64,000 nucleotides of DNA from Corynebacterium sp. ACRPO (lineage in GTDB: Bacteria > Actinomycetota > Actinomycetes > Mycobacteriales > Mycobacteriaceae), in NCBI RefSeq assembly GCF_022347205.1, contig NZ_JAKRNE010000009.1, positions 33,008 through 97,007 on the forward strand, read 5' to 3'. Positions 47,579 through 56,628 of this stretch are shown here, piece after piece. The notes below the pieces were generated by a model, which made no database searches, was not told where the DNA came from, and was given only the letters and a program-made list of their open reading frames with translations. Numbering within the stretch: position 1 is the first letter of the stretch; every line of letters starts with the position of its first letter. The position numbers and the translations under genes are program-made.

Positions 47579-48667
47579 ATGCTTCGCATTCCGCACCTTA
47601 AGAAAGTCCTGGTGGGCTCGGCTTTCGCTGGTGCGTTTTTCCTGGGATCCCCGGCCGCAGGCGCCCAGGAATTGCCCCAACCGGATTTCGACTCCGCAGG
47701 GATTATTAACCAGGTCCGAGATGGCCTGGCGGGGGTTGGTATCCAAACCCCGCAGGTGGATAAGAACGTCACCGACGCCGTAGATTCCTCTGTGCGCAAC
47801 GCGCAGCAAGCCGTGCAGCACACGGCGCAGCAGGCACAGTACGCGGAGCCGATGACCAACCCGAATCCCATCGGCCTAGCGGAGCAGGCCACCCAGCCGG
47901 AATTTAAACCTAAGGGCACCAATCCGAATTACAAGTGGAAAAATGATGGATTTTCCAAGGTAGCTGCGGGCAAGCCACAGGCTGACTACGTGCTGCACCG
48001 CGTGCCGGGCTCCTTCTTTGATGCCCCACGCATTCCAGAAGAATCTGTTGCAGCCATGAATGAGGGGGAGTCCCTCTATGGCCCAGGCACTCCGGTTTAT
48101 GTCAATGAACAGATGATGTGCACGCTGACCGTGGCGGGCAACGATAATGCTGGCCGCAAGGTTGGGCTCACCGCCGCGCACTGCGGCAATGTGGGGGATT
48201 CGGTCACCTCCGCCGATTCGGAGCAGATTGGCCCGACGGGCACCGTGGTGTCCAAGAATGAGGACTTGGATTACGCCGTTATCGAGTTCGGCTCTAAGGC
48301 CAAGGTGTCCCGCTCCTACAATGGCGTGACCGTCAATGAGTTGGGCGGCGGCGTAAAGCCGGGTCAGCAGGTGTGCAAGCAGGGGGTCGCTACCGGCAAG
48401 ACCTGCGGCATGACCTATCAGCAGGCAAAGAAGATTCAGGTTAACCAAGTATGTGCCATGATGGGCGATTCCGGCGCTCCATTGTTGGTCAATGGCCGCC
48501 TAGTTGGCTCGATTACCGGTGGTTTCCTGCCGGTGAATTTCCCGTGCCGTACCCCATTGCAGGGTCCGGTGCATAACCCGACCGCCGCAAACACCATGGA
48601 TGCGGTCTTGGCGGATATGAACCGCCGCGGTGGCGTCGGTGCTGGTTTTACATTGCCTGAGGACTAA
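47579..48667 (+). CDS. Secreted trypsin-like serine protease (S1 family)
   Basis: 362 residues from the ATG at 47579 (AAGTAGG upstream; a TTG one codon earlier is also open). Signal peptide MLRIPHLKKVLVGSAFAGAF... ending near GAQA. A Gln-rich helical propeptide precedes the catalytic domain. Triad: His201 in LTAAHCG, Asp in EDLDYAVIE, Ser about 298 in MMGDSGAPLL. The Cys pairs CTL...AHC and CKQ...TC suggest two disulfides. An extracellular trypsin-like protease, possibly used in nutrient acquisition or host interaction. Confidence 0.9.
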   Translation: MLRIPHLKKVLVGSAFAGAFFLGSPAAGAQELPQPDFDSAGIINQVRDGLAGVGIQTPQVDKNVTDAVDSSVRNAQQAVQHTAQQAQYAEPMTNPNPIGLAEQATQPEFKPKGTNPNYKWKNDGFSKVAAGKPQADYVLHRVPGSFFDAPRIPEESVAAMNEGESLYGPGTPVYVNEQMMCTLTVAGNDNAGRKVGLTAAHCGNVGDSVTSADSEQIGPTGTVVSKNEDLDYAVIEFGSKAKVSRSYNGVTVNELGGGVKPGQQVCKQGVATGKTCGMTYQQAKKIQVNQVCAMMGDSGAPLLVNGRLVGSITGGFLPVNFPCRTPLQGPVHNPTAANTMDAVLADMNRRGGVGAGFTLPED

Positions 48668-48684
48668 CCTCGTCCCTGCTTTTT

Positions 48685-48719
48685 GCCCGCTCCCGATGTA
48701 CTGGGAGCGGGCACTTTTA
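48685..48719 (+). terminator. Terminator of the secreted protease gene
   Basis: GCCCGCTCCC pairs with GGGAGCGGGC around GATGTACT, followed by ACTTTT. Confidence 0.88.
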
Positions 48720-48781
48720 TGTCTCTGTCTAGTGCTGATAATCACAACTAATCGGCGCTTGTGTGAAACACTTTTGCGGAC

Positions 48782-48800
48782 TAAGGTTAGGCTTATCTAG
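48782..48800 (+). promoter_or_regulatory. DtxR-like iron box of the feo operon
   Basis: TAAGGTTAGGCTTATCTAG matches the DtxR consensus TTAGGTTAGGCTAACCTAA at about 15 of 19 positions, 130 bases upstream of feoA. Confidence 0.75.
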
Positions 48801-48929
48801 AAGCTACTTAGGTGTGGCTAAGAACACCGGCGTGAGCCGGACCGAGAGAACCGAGGTAACCGCGCGATGTTTCAGCTGTCCTTGTCGTCCCGCACCCGTA
48901 CCCAGCAGACCTGCGAAAGGTCCGAATGT

Positions 48930-49175
48930 ATGCGTGCCGATCAAGCCCCAGTGGACGCATTGGTAGAACTACCTGAATGCTGCCTGCGGCATGCGATTGA
49001 GTCGCAGCCGGCGTTGGCGCTGCGTATGCGTGAACTGGGTTTCCGCCCAGGGGTGCGCGTGCAGATCGGACGCAAGGTGGCCGGCGGGGCGCGCCTGGTC
49101 ACCGTGGGTACCGCCCGGTACGCGGTGGATGCAGCTACGCTCGGCCAGCTGGAAGTCATCCCGGTGGCGGCATAA
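48930..49175 (+). CDS. feoA: Ferrous iron transport protein A
   Basis: 81 residues from the ATG at 48930 (GAAAGG upstream), the normal FeoA size; an ATG at 48867 would add 21 residues rich in Ser/Arg/Thr. SH3-like core: ALRMRELGFRPGVRVQIGRKV...TARYAVDAATLGQLEV. FeoA is a small cytoplasmic partner of FeoB. The stop overlaps feoB by one base. Control by the upstream DtxR-like box is likely. Confidence 0.88.
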   Translation: MRADQAPVDALVELPECCLRHAIESQPALALRMRELGFRPGVRVQIGRKVAGGARLVTVGTARYAVDAATLGQLEVIPVAA

Positions 49176-51097
49176 TGGCACGCAAAACCGCAGCGCCAAG
49201 CTGCCACTCCACCTCCTCCATGCGTATCGCCGCGGAGGGAACGCCGGTCCTCGCCTTGGTCGGGGCTCCAAATTCCGGCAAATCTACCTTGTTCAACGCG
49301 TTGACCGGAGCGAAGGTCCAGACCGGCAACTGGCCGGGTACCTCCGTAGAAGTCAGCCGTGGTTTGTGGAATGCGCGGCCAGAGGCCTTCGACATCATCG
49401 ATCTGCCCGGTGCTTATTCCTTGGATCCAATGAGTCCGGACGAGGAATTCACCCGAGATATGCTCGTTGAGTGCCCGCCGTGTGAGCGCCCAGATGTGGT
49501 TGTGGTGTTGGTGGATGCCACTGCGCCGGCGCGAGGGCTTAACCTCGCATTCCAAATTGCGGAATACCCGTATCGAGTGGTGGTGGGGGTGACCAAAGAG
49601 GACGTCGCCAAGCAGCAGGGCATAAGCATCGATACCTCCGCGCTATCGCGCGTCGTGGGCATGCCAGTGGTCAGCGTCAATGGTCGCCGCCGAGAAAACC
49701 TCGATGCGCTGGAGGGCGCCGTTGCAAAAGCAATGCAGACGGAGCCACAGACTATCCGGCCCAACGCCGACGTGGACCAACGCTTTGCGGATTTGGATGC
49801 GGCCGAGAAAGTTGCAGTCAGCCATGAAAATGTGGGGGAGCCACTTAGCCGGCGCGTAGACCGCTTGGTATTGCACCCAGTGCTCGGGCCGATTCTATTC
49901 CTGGCGGTGATGTGGGCCGTCTTCTTTATCACCACTGCGGTCGCAGGGCCGCTGCAGGACGGATTGGAGGCGTTCATTGCTGGCCCTGTATCCGATGCAG
50001 CGCGCAGCATCCTCCCGGACCATTGGCTGGTAACGGGCCTGCTGGTAGATGGGCTCATCGGTGGTGTGGGCATGGTGCTGACCTTCGCGCCGCTGTTGGC
50101 CCTGATGTTCCTGTGTCTAGCCGTGCTGGAGGATTCCGGTTATATGGCGCGCGCGGCGGTGGTCACTGACCGCGTTATGCGCGCTATTGGCCTGCCGGGC
50201 AAGGCCTTTATCCCCATTGTGGTGGGCTATGGCTGCAATGTGCCGGCGATTTCGGCAACCCGCGTGCTTGGCGACGTCCGCCATCGCATCCTCACTTGCC
50301 TGCTTATCCCCTTCACCTCCTGTTCGGCCCGGCTCATCGTGTTCATGATGCTGGCGCAGGTGTTTTTCCCCGCTCATGCTGGTTCTGCGGTATTCGCGAT
50401 GTACCTGCTGTCTATCGCACTGGTGGTGTTGGTAGGCCTCGCCTTGCGCCGCACGGTGTGGCGGGCCATGCCGTCCGAAGCCCTCGTTATCGACCTTCCG
50501 GCTTATCAGTTACCTACGTTTAAACTCACCGTGTCGGTCATGTGGGTAAGGCTCAAAGGATTTTTGCACACCGCCGGAGGCATCATTGTGGCTACGGTCG
50601 TGGTCATCTGGTTGTTGATGTCTATTCCGGTCACTGGTGGGCACTCCTTCAACGAAGAGGCGGTACCGCCGCAAGATTCCGCCTACGGTGCGGTGTCTAA
50701 AGCGATGTCCCCGGTCTTTGCACCTGCTGGGTTTGATTCTTGGTCCCTCACCGGGCCGCTTGTCACCGGGTTCGTGGCGAAGGAGACGCTCATTTCCACT
50801 TGGGCTCAGACGTATGCGGTAGAAGACGTCACTGATGATGCCCCAGAAGAGCAGGCCGAATCTCCGCTGGCCAGCCACATTCGCGCTGATTTTGATGCGG
50901 CCTCTGGCGGGCATGGGCTAGCGGCAGTATGGGCGTACATGGTATTCCTGCTGGCCTATACCCCGTGCGTGGCCACGGTGGCCGCGCAGCGGCGGGAAAT
51001 AGGCTGGAAATGGACGCTCATAGGTTTCGCCCTTCAGCTCGCCACCGCCTGGATCCTCGCGGTGGGAGTATTCCAGGTCCTCAAGGTCTTCCTATGA
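49175..51097 (+). CDS. feoB: Ferrous iron transporter FeoB
   Basis: 640 residues. N-terminal G domain: G1 GAPNSGKST, G2 GNWPGTSVE, G3 DLPGAYSL, a G4-like VTKED where NKxD is expected, then a helical spacer and a membrane domain of about nine helices with the gate motifs GYGCNVPAISATR and FTSCSARLIVF, and the late EFxxK-like segment FVAKETLIS. It imports Fe2+ across the cytoplasmic membrane. The G4 change (Asn to Thr) may weaken guanine specificity. Overlaps feoA and the small feoC-like gene. Confidence 0.94.
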   Translation: MARKTAAPSCHSTSSMRIAAEGTPVLALVGAPNSGKSTLFNALTGAKVQTGNWPGTSVEVSRGLWNARPEAFDIIDLPGAYSLDPMSPDEEFTRDMLVECPPCERPDVVVVLVDATAPARGLNLAFQIAEYPYRVVVGVTKEDVAKQQGISIDTSALSRVVGMPVVSVNGRRRENLDALEGAVAKAMQTEPQTIRPNADVDQRFADLDAAEKVAVSHENVGEPLSRRVDRLVLHPVLGPILFLAVMWAVFFITTAVAGPLQDGLEAFIAGPVSDAARSILPDHWLVTGLLVDGLIGGVGMVLTFAPLLALMFLCLAVLEDSGYMARAAVVTDRVMRAIGLPGKAFIPIVVGYGCNVPAISATRVLGDVRHRILTCLLIPFTSCSARLIVFMMLAQVFFPAHAGSAVFAMYLLSIALVVLVGLALRRTVWRAMPSEALVIDLPAYQLPTFKLTVSVMWVRLKGFLHTAGGIIVATVVVIWLLMSIPVTGGHSFNEEAVPPQDSAYGAVSKAMSPVFAPAGFDSWSLTGPLVTGFVAKETLISTWAQTYAVEDVTDDAPEEQAESPLASHIRADFDAASGGHGLAAVWAYMVFLLAYTPCVATVAAQRREIGWKWTLIGFALQLATAWILAVGVFQVLKVFL

Positions 51098-51354
51098 GCC
51101 CCACGGAGAAGGTTAAGGAGGCCATTAAACAGGGAAAATCCAACCCGGTCGAGATTGCAAAAGCTACTGGGTTAGGGCAGGGCACCGTGGAAATTATCCT
51201 CGCCCATCTCGAGCGCAGTGCGGAGCTGGTGCGCGAATCGCTCACCTCGTGCCCCACGGGCGGCTGCGGCAGTTGCGCGCAGGCGGGTGGGTGTTCCGGA
51301 GCGGCGGCGAAGCGCCGCGGTCCGGTGTTACTTCAGCTGCGGAGACATTTCTAG
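51094..51354 (+). CDS. FeoC-like Cys-rich winged-helix protein
   Basis: 86 residues, ATGA overlap with feoB; the frame is open far into feoB but the ATG at 51094 is natural. The N-terminal half is a small helix-turn-helix ([22 protein letters not shown]). The C-terminal half has four cysteines ([18 protein letters not shown]), as in FeoC iron-sulfur proteins of the Feo system. It may regulate feoAB or stabilise FeoB. Its stop region overlaps hisN by 4 bases. Confidence 0.75.
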   Translation: MSPTEKVKEAIKQGKSNPVEIAKATGLGQGTVEIILAHLERSAELVRESLTSCPTGGCGSCAQAGGCSGAAAKRRGPVLLQLRRHF

Positions 51355-52133
51355 CCTTGCAGCGCGGCTAGGGCGTGCTTGTGGAGCAGGCCGTTGGAGG
51401 CGACGCCGGATCCACCGTGCGGGCCGGGGTTTCCGTCCAGATCCGTGAAAGTGCCGCCGGCCTCGGTCACGATGAGGGAGGGCGCGGCGAGGTCCCACAA
51501 GGACACCTCGGGTTCGGCGGCGATGTCTACCGCGCCTTCGGCCACGAGGCAGTAGGACCAGAAATCACCATAGCCGCGCAGGCGCCAGGTCTTGTCCGTG
51601 AGCGCGAGGAACTGATCGCGCAGGCCGCGTTCGGCCCATCCGGTAAGCGAGCTCATGGCCAGCGAAGAGTCGGCGAGCTTTTCCACGTGGGATACGCCCA
51701 AGCGCTTTGGCTCGCCGCCGAAAACGCGGAAGGCACCAGCGCCCTTGGCGGCGTACCAACGGCGGCGCAGGGCGGGTGCGGAAACCACCGAGACTACCGG
51801 TTCGCCATCTTCCAAAAGGGAGATGAGCGTGGCCCATACGGGGACGCCACGCACGAAGTTCTTGGTTCCGTCGATGGGATCGATGACCCACTGGCGGCCC
51901 TTATAGCAGGCCTCGCCGCCGTATTCCTCACCCAGCACTTCATCGCGCGGGCGGGAGCGCTTGAGGGCTTCGCGGATATGCTTCTCACAGGTGAGATCCG
52001 CATCCGATACGGGAGACATATCCGGCTTTTCCTTGACGGAAAGGTCCGAGGCCTCGAAACGATGCATGGTCACTACATCGGCATGGCCCGCCAGCTCGAG
52101 CGCGAGGCCCAAGTCTTCTTTGAACTTACCCAC
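51351..52133 (-). CDS. hisN: Histidinol-phosphatase, inositol-monophosphatase type
   Basis: 260 residues. Metal and substrate motifs: LGEEYGG (Glu), [15 protein letters not shown] (Asp-x-Asp-Gly-Thr) and [15 protein letters not shown]. The FGGEPKR insertion and synteny with prfB match C. glutamicum HisN, which dephosphorylates histidinol-phosphate in histidine synthesis. A general inositol-phosphatase activity cannot be excluded. The start overlaps the neighbouring IMP-family gene, so both form a leftward pair. Confidence 0.85.
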   Translation of the reverse strand: MGKFKEDLGLALELAGHADVVTMHRFEASDLSVKEKPDMSPVSDADLTCEKHIREALKRSRPRDEVLGEEYGGEACYKGRQWVIDPIDGTKNFVRGVPVWATLISLLEDGEPVVSVVSAPALRRRWYAAKGAGAFRVFGGEPKRLGVSHVEKLADSSLAMSSLTGWAERGLRDQFLALTDKTWRLRGYGDFWSYCLVAEGAVDIAAEPEVSLWDLAAPSLIVTEAGGTFTDLDGNPGPHGGSGVASNGLLHKHALAALQG

Positions 52134-52962
52134 GGAGCCAATCCTCCATCTGATCCACTACCTGTTTATTTCCAGCGAGGCACCATTCGACGCCGCCGGC
52201 TTCTACCTTGCGGGCAGCACCGCCGGCCGCCTCCACGAGGGTTTTGCCGGGGAACCAATCCCAATCCGCCACCGAATGCTGCATCCATGCGCCCCATGTG
52301 CCATCGGCCACGGAGGACAGGTCAACAGAACCGGCACCGAGCATACGGACTGTAGCAAAGTTTTCCGCCACGCGCTGCCATGCCCCGCGGATATCCTCAT
52401 CCGCCAGCGAGGCTGGGTGCAGATACGTGGATAGTGAAATCTGCTCGGCCGGCTTCTCCTGCAGGCGAGCTACCTCCTTGCCGTCGAGGGAAGTGGGGTA
52501 GTCCCGGCCGCCGAACCAGGTATAGCCCATGGCGGGGCGGTGGACGGCGCCGAGGGTGATCCCGGTGGCGTCGGTAAGCGCGAGCGCAGAGCACCAATAG
52601 TCGGAGCCGGAAGAGAAGTTGTAGGTGCCATCGACCGGGTCAATGACCCAGGTGCGGCCGGACTGGGACTCGCGGGCCGCACCCTCTTCGCCGAGGATGC
52701 CGTCTTCCGGACGCACGGCCTCGAGCACGCCCGCAACGAAGCGCTCGGCCGCCCGGTCCGCATCCGTAACAACGTCCGAGATAGAAGTCTTTTGCTCTAC
52801 GTCGACGCCCATCTCGCGCAAGCGCCAGGCCAGGCGGCCGGCGTTATAGACAAGGGCCTGCGCTAGGTGCGCATCCCCGTCATCCGCGTGCGCAACAATG
52901 AAGGTCTTGATGACCGCATCGATCATCTCCTGCAAGCTCGGCTTTTGATCCATGCCCACCAT
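52126..52962 (-). CDS. Inositol monophosphatase family protein
   Basis: 278 residues from the ATG at 52962, with AGGG about five bases upstream; a GTG at 52968 and an ATG at 52953 are also possible. IMPase motifs: [22 protein letters not shown] (Asp-x-Asp-Gly-Thr) and [15 protein letters not shown]. It corresponds to the gene between hisN and prfB in C. glutamicum. The actual substrate (inositol-1-phosphate for mycothiol and phosphatidylinositol, or another sugar phosphate) is not shown by the sequence. Confidence 0.88.
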   Translation of the reverse strand: MVGMDQKPSLQEMIDAVIKTFIVAHADDGDAHLAQALVYNAGRLAWRLREMGVDVEQKTSISDVVTDADRAAERFVAGVLEAVRPEDGILGEEGAARESQSGRTWVIDPVDGTYNFSSGSDYWCSALALTDATGITLGAVHRPAMGYTWFGGRDYPTSLDGKEVARLQEKPAEQISLSTYLHPASLADEDIRGAWQRVAENFATVRMLGAGSVDLSSVADGTWGAWMQHSVADWDWFPGKTLVEAAGGAARKVEAGGVEWCLAGNKQVVDQMEDWLRG

Positions 52963-53022
52963 TGTCACCCTAAACGCGGCCGATGGCTAATTATGCCGGC
53001 CGGGTGGGTAGGATTGGGGCCT

Positions 53023-54126
53023 ATGCGTCCCGAAGTAACAGCACGGCTCAAGCAATTGGAAACCACCCTGACCACCATCGAGAAGGTCATGGACCCGGAG
53101 GCTTTGGCTGCCCGCATTCGGGAACTAGAGGCCCAAGCCGGCGACCCATCCCTGTGGGATGACCCCGCCCACGCGCAACAGGTTACTTCCGAGCTTTCCG
53201 CAGCGCAGGCCAAGGTCCGCAAGCTGGAATCGCTGCGCGGGCGCTTAGAGGACATGCCCGTGATGTACGAACTCGCGGAAGAAGAGGGCGATACCTCCCT
53301 GGCGGATGATGAGCTTGATTCCCTGGAATCTGCCATCGAATCGCTGGAGGTCACCACCATGCTTTCTGGTGAGTATGACCCGCGTGAGGCGGTTATCAAT
53401 ATCCGCTCCGGTGCCGGCGGTGTGGACGCGGCCGACTGGGCCGAGATGCTCATGCGCATGTACACGCGCTGGGCGGAAAAGCATGGCCATAAGGTTGACG
53501 TCTATGACATCTCCTATGCAGAAGAAGCAGGCATCAAGTCCGCGACCTTTGTCGTCCACGGTGAATACATGTACGGTCAGCTCTCCGTGGAGCAGGGTGC
53601 GCACCGCCTAGTGCGCATCTCGCCCTTTGATAATCAAGGGCGGCGCCAGACCTCCTTTGCAGAGGTAGAAGTTTTGCCGGTGGTGGAGCAGACCGACCAC
53701 ATCGATATCCCGGATAATGACGTGCGCGTCGACGTCTATCGGTCTTCTGGTCCGGGCGGCCAGTCCGTCAATACCACCGACTCGGCGGTGCGCCTGACCC
53801 ACATTCCCACCGGCATTGTGGTGACCTGCCAGAATGAAAAGTCGCAGATTCAAAATAAGGCCTCGGCCATGCGCGTGCTGCAGGCAAAGCTACTGGAGCG
53901 CAAGCGCCAAGAGGAACAAGCCGAGCTCGATGCGTTGGGCGCCGGTGGCAACGCCTCTTGGGGCAATCAGATGCGCTCCTACGTGCTGCACCCGTATCAG
54001 ATGGTCAAAGACTTACGCACCAATTTTGAGGTGGGCGATCCCTCCAAGGTGCTCGATGGCGATATCGATGGCTTCCTTGAATCCGGTATCCGCTGGCGCA
54101 TGCAGCAACAAGAAGACCAAGCTTAG
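53023..54126 (+). CDS. prfB: Peptide chain release factor 2
   Basis: 367 residues from the ATG at 53023 with TAGGA upstream. The catalytic GGQ is at residues 245-247 ([16 protein letters not shown]), and the stop-codon recognition tripeptide SPF lies in [11 protein letters not shown]. The frame is uninterrupted: there is no in-frame stop near codon 25, so the programmed +1 frameshift of many bacteria is absent, as usual in actinobacteria. Its stop codon touches the first base of palindromic element B. Confidence 0.96.
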   Translation: MRPEVTARLKQLETTLTTIEKVMDPEALAARIRELEAQAGDPSLWDDPAHAQQVTSELSAAQAKVRKLESLRGRLEDMPVMYELAEEEGDTSLADDELDSLESAIESLEVTTMLSGEYDPREAVINIRSGAGGVDAADWAEMLMRMYTRWAEKHGHKVDVYDISYAEEAGIKSATFVVHGEYMYGQLSVEQGAHRLVRISPFDNQGRRQTSFAEVEVLPVVEQTDHIDIPDNDVRVDVYRSSGPGGQSVNTTDSAVRLTHIPTGIVVTCQNEKSQIQNKASAMRVLQAKLLERKRQEEQAELDALGAGGNASWGNQMRSYVLHPYQMVKDLRTNFEVGDPSKVLDGDIDGFLESGIRWRMQQQEDQA

Positions 54127-54213
54127 GTCCATACTGATCGGGCTGAATTGAACGCGAAAAGGCCGAACTGAGGGGAGAAAATCCTCAGTTCGGCCTGATC
54201 TCTATGGACTTAA
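54126..54213. repeat. 88-bp palindromic element, copy B
   Basis: Same length, ends and internal arrangement as copy A at 17165-17252: begins GGTCCATACTGATCGGGC and ends ATGGACTTAA. It fills the interval between convergent prfB and the AbgT gene exactly: the last base of the prfB stop is its first base, and the AbgT stop codon (54210-54212) lies inside its right end. Confidence 0.85.
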
Positions 54214-55829
54214 CCCACGTAGTCCATCGGCGCGCCCGGTCCCAGCGGGATGCCGATGAGATACCAGATGACGAAGAAGATGAACCAACCCACGAGCATG
54301 CAGAGGGAATAGGGCAGCGCCAGTGACATCAAAGTACCCACGCCTGCTGGCTTGTAATAGCGCTGCAGGAAGGTCAACGCCAAGGCGAAGTAGGGCGACA
54401 TTGGGGTGATGATATTCGTCGGAGAGTCACCGATACGGAAGAGCATCTGGGAAACCTCAGGCGAGACGCCCACATACATCATCATCGGCACGATGACCGG
54501 GGCCATCAGCGCCCACTGGGCGGAACCGGAGGTTATGAAGAGGTTAAGCAGCGCGACCATGGCCACCAGTGCCGCAAACATGACCAGCGGCGGCAGGGAC
54601 CAGTGTTGGAGCAGCTCGGAGCCCTTAATCGCAGTCCACACGCCCAAGTTCGACCACTCGAACCAGGCCAGGAACTGTGCCACCGCGAAGAAGAGGACCA
54701 GCATGGGGACGAGGGTCTCGATGCCCTTGGCCATAAACTCCGGCACATCAGCAAAAGACTTCACGGTGCCAGCTGCCAGGCCGTAGACGATGCCGCATAC
54801 CAAGAAAGCCAGGGCAATCGGCACCGCGATGGCGCTAATGAGCGGCGACTCCATGAAGCTATCCTCTTGGCTCGCCAGCGGGGAGCCAGGAATAAATAGC
54901 AAGGCAAAGAAGGCGGCAAGGAAGAGCACGAGCGCGATGCCGGAAGCAATCAAACCACGCTGCTCGTTAGGCTTGATGCGCATCGCCTCTTCATCATCGG
55001 TGAAGTCGTACTCTTCATCCTCTTCTGTGTCCGCGGTGGCCCCACCGGCGGCCTTGGAAAAAGACACCTCTTCATAATTAATGTGGTCGTGGTCCACGAG
55101 CTCGCGGGCCTTTTTGACCATGAGGAATTCCGTGACCGCGGTAATGATGAGGGAGAGCACCACTGCGGATGGGATGACAAAGAAGATATTGGCCAGCGGG
55201 CTGACCTCATATTCTGGGTCCACAAACTGTGCGGCCGGGGTAGAAATTCCCGCCAGCAGGAGGTCGGTGATATTCAGAATCAGCGAGGCATTAAAGCCGG
55301 CAGACGACGCCGCAAAGGCCACCATCGCGCCCACGATGGGGGAGCGGCCCACGGCGTGGAAGGCCATTGCGCCCAGCGGAATCAGAATGACGTAGATGGC
55401 GTCGGAGGCTACGGAGCCGGTCACACCGGCCAGCGCCACAACGAAGGTCAGCATTTTCGCACTAACCTTGGTCACCATCGCGCGCACCAACGCGGAAAGC
55501 AGGCCAGACTGCTCCGCCACAGCCACGCCGAGCATCACGGCAAGGATGACGCCGAGCGGTGGGAAGCTGGTGAAGTTCTCCACTGCATCAGTAACCATGC
55601 GCGAGATATTCTCGGTGGTCAGCAGGGATTCCACTTCGATGGTTTCGCCGGTTTTGGGATCCTCTGCGGTCATGCCGATGAGGTGTCCTAGCCAAGAGGT
55701 CACAGCGACGATGGCTGCGAGGATGACGAAGAGCCAGAATGGATCCGGTAGCTTATTGCCAATCTTTTCTACAGTGCCCAGGAAGCCGCTTGCAGAACGT
55801 GGTTTTTCTTTAGTTTCGGTTTCGGCCAT
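54210..55829 (-). CDS. AbgT family transporter
   Basis: 539 residues, about 12 hydrophobic segments. Family markers: NKLPDPFWLFVILA near the N-terminus, SGSAQWALMAPVIVPM and FRIGDSPTNIITPMSPYF near the C-terminus. AbgT proteins import p-aminobenzoyl-glutamate or export sulfonamides using an ion gradient. Specificity cannot be read. A cytoplasmic acidic loop (about 265-290, DTEEDEEYDFTDDEEAM) is notable. Monocistronic; its stop codon is embedded in palindromic element B. Confidence 0.92.
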   Translation of the reverse strand: MAETETKEKPRSASGFLGTVEKIGNKLPDPFWLFVILAAIVAVTSWLGHLIGMTAEDPKTGETIEVESLLTTENISRMVTDAVENFTSFPPLGVILAVMLGVAVAEQSGLLSALVRAMVTKVSAKMLTFVVALAGVTGSVASDAIYVILIPLGAMAFHAVGRSPIVGAMVAFAASSAGFNASLILNITDLLLAGISTPAAQFVDPEYEVSPLANIFFVIPSAVVLSLIITAVTEFLMVKKARELVDHDHINYEEVSFSKAAGGATADTEEDEEYDFTDDEEAMRIKPNEQRGLIASGIALVLFLAAFFALLFIPGSPLASQEDSFMESPLISAIAVPIALAFLVCGIVYGLAAGTVKSFADVPEFMAKGIETLVPMLVLFFAVAQFLAWFEWSNLGVWTAIKGSELLQHWSLPPLVMFAALVAMVALLNLFITSGSAQWALMAPVIVPMMMYVGVSPEVSQMLFRIGDSPTNIITPMSPYFALALTFLQRYYKPAGVGTLMSLALPYSLCMLVGWFIFFVIWYLIGIPLGPGAPMDYVG

Positions 55830-55938
55830 TGTATCGGCACTTTCTGTCGATTGGGTCGGAACAAATTAGTGTCTTAGACCACATTACTTAAATACAGTTC
55901 ACAGCGTGGTGTCAACTTTAGTTGCTACAGTGATTCGC

Positions 55939-56628
55939 GTGATTAGATTCGACAACGTGACTAAGGCTTACTCCGCCGAGTCTCGCCCAGCGCTCGACGG
56001 GGTGTCCTTCGAGATTGCGGATGGTGAATTCGCTTTCCTTATTGGTCCGTCCGGCTCCGGTAAGTCCACCTTCTTGGAGCTCATGGTGCGCTATAGCAAC
56101 GTGACCAAGGGCGATATTTATTTCGATGATTTCCACGTCAATGAGCTTTCAGGCAAGCAGATTAACGCGCTGCGCCAGTCCATTGGCTATGTGTTCCAGG
56201 ACTTTCGCCTGCTTCCCAAGCTGACGGTATATCAAAACGTGGCCTTTGCGCTCGAGGTCATTGGCAAGAGCAAGTACCGCATCTCCACCTCGGTCCCGCA
56301 GGTCTTGGATCTGGTGGGCCTAGAGGATCGCCGCGATGCTTATCCGCACGAGCTTTCCGGTGGCGAGCAGCAGCGCGTGGCCATTGCGCGTGCGGTGGTC
56401 AATCGGCCGAAGCTTCTGCTTGCCGACGAACCCACGGGCAACCTCGATCCCTCCACCGCCGACGAGATCATGGACTTACTGTTGGGCATCAACCGCCGTG
56501 GCACCACCGTGGTCATGTCCACCCACAACGCTCGCGCCGTCAATAGGGCACGCAAGCGTGTCCTGGAGCTGCGCAATGGAGTCCTCGTGCGCGATGAGCA
56601 CGAGGCGATGTACGAGGGGGAAGCATGA
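55939..56628 (+). CDS. ftsE: Cell division ATP-binding protein FtsE
   Basis: 229 residues from a GTG at 55939; the open frame begins earlier (55906) but this gives the usual FtsE N-terminus (VIRFDNVTKAY). Walker A GPSGSGKST, Q-loop VFQDFRLL, signature LSGGEQQRVA, Walker B LLLADEPTGNLD, H-loop STHN. A TACAGT hexamer ends only nine bases before the GTG, so the transcript may be leaderless. With FtsX it controls cell-wall hydrolases at the septum. Confidence 0.93.
   Translation: MIRFDNVTKAYSAESRPALDGVSFEIADGEFAFLIGPSGSGKSTFLELMVRYSNVTKGDIYFDDFHVNELSGKQINALRQSIGYVFQDFRLLPKLTVYQNVAFALEVIGKSKYRISTSVPQVLDLVGLEDRRDAYPHELSGGEQQRVAIARAVVNRPKLLLADEPTGNLDPSTADEIMDLLLGINRRGTTVVMSTHNARAVNRARKRVLELRNGVLVRDEHEAMYEGEA

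Noticed and set aside
53023..53110. Programmed frameshift in prfB
   Set aside because: The frame is open through the region where an internal stop would lie; no frameshift is needed.
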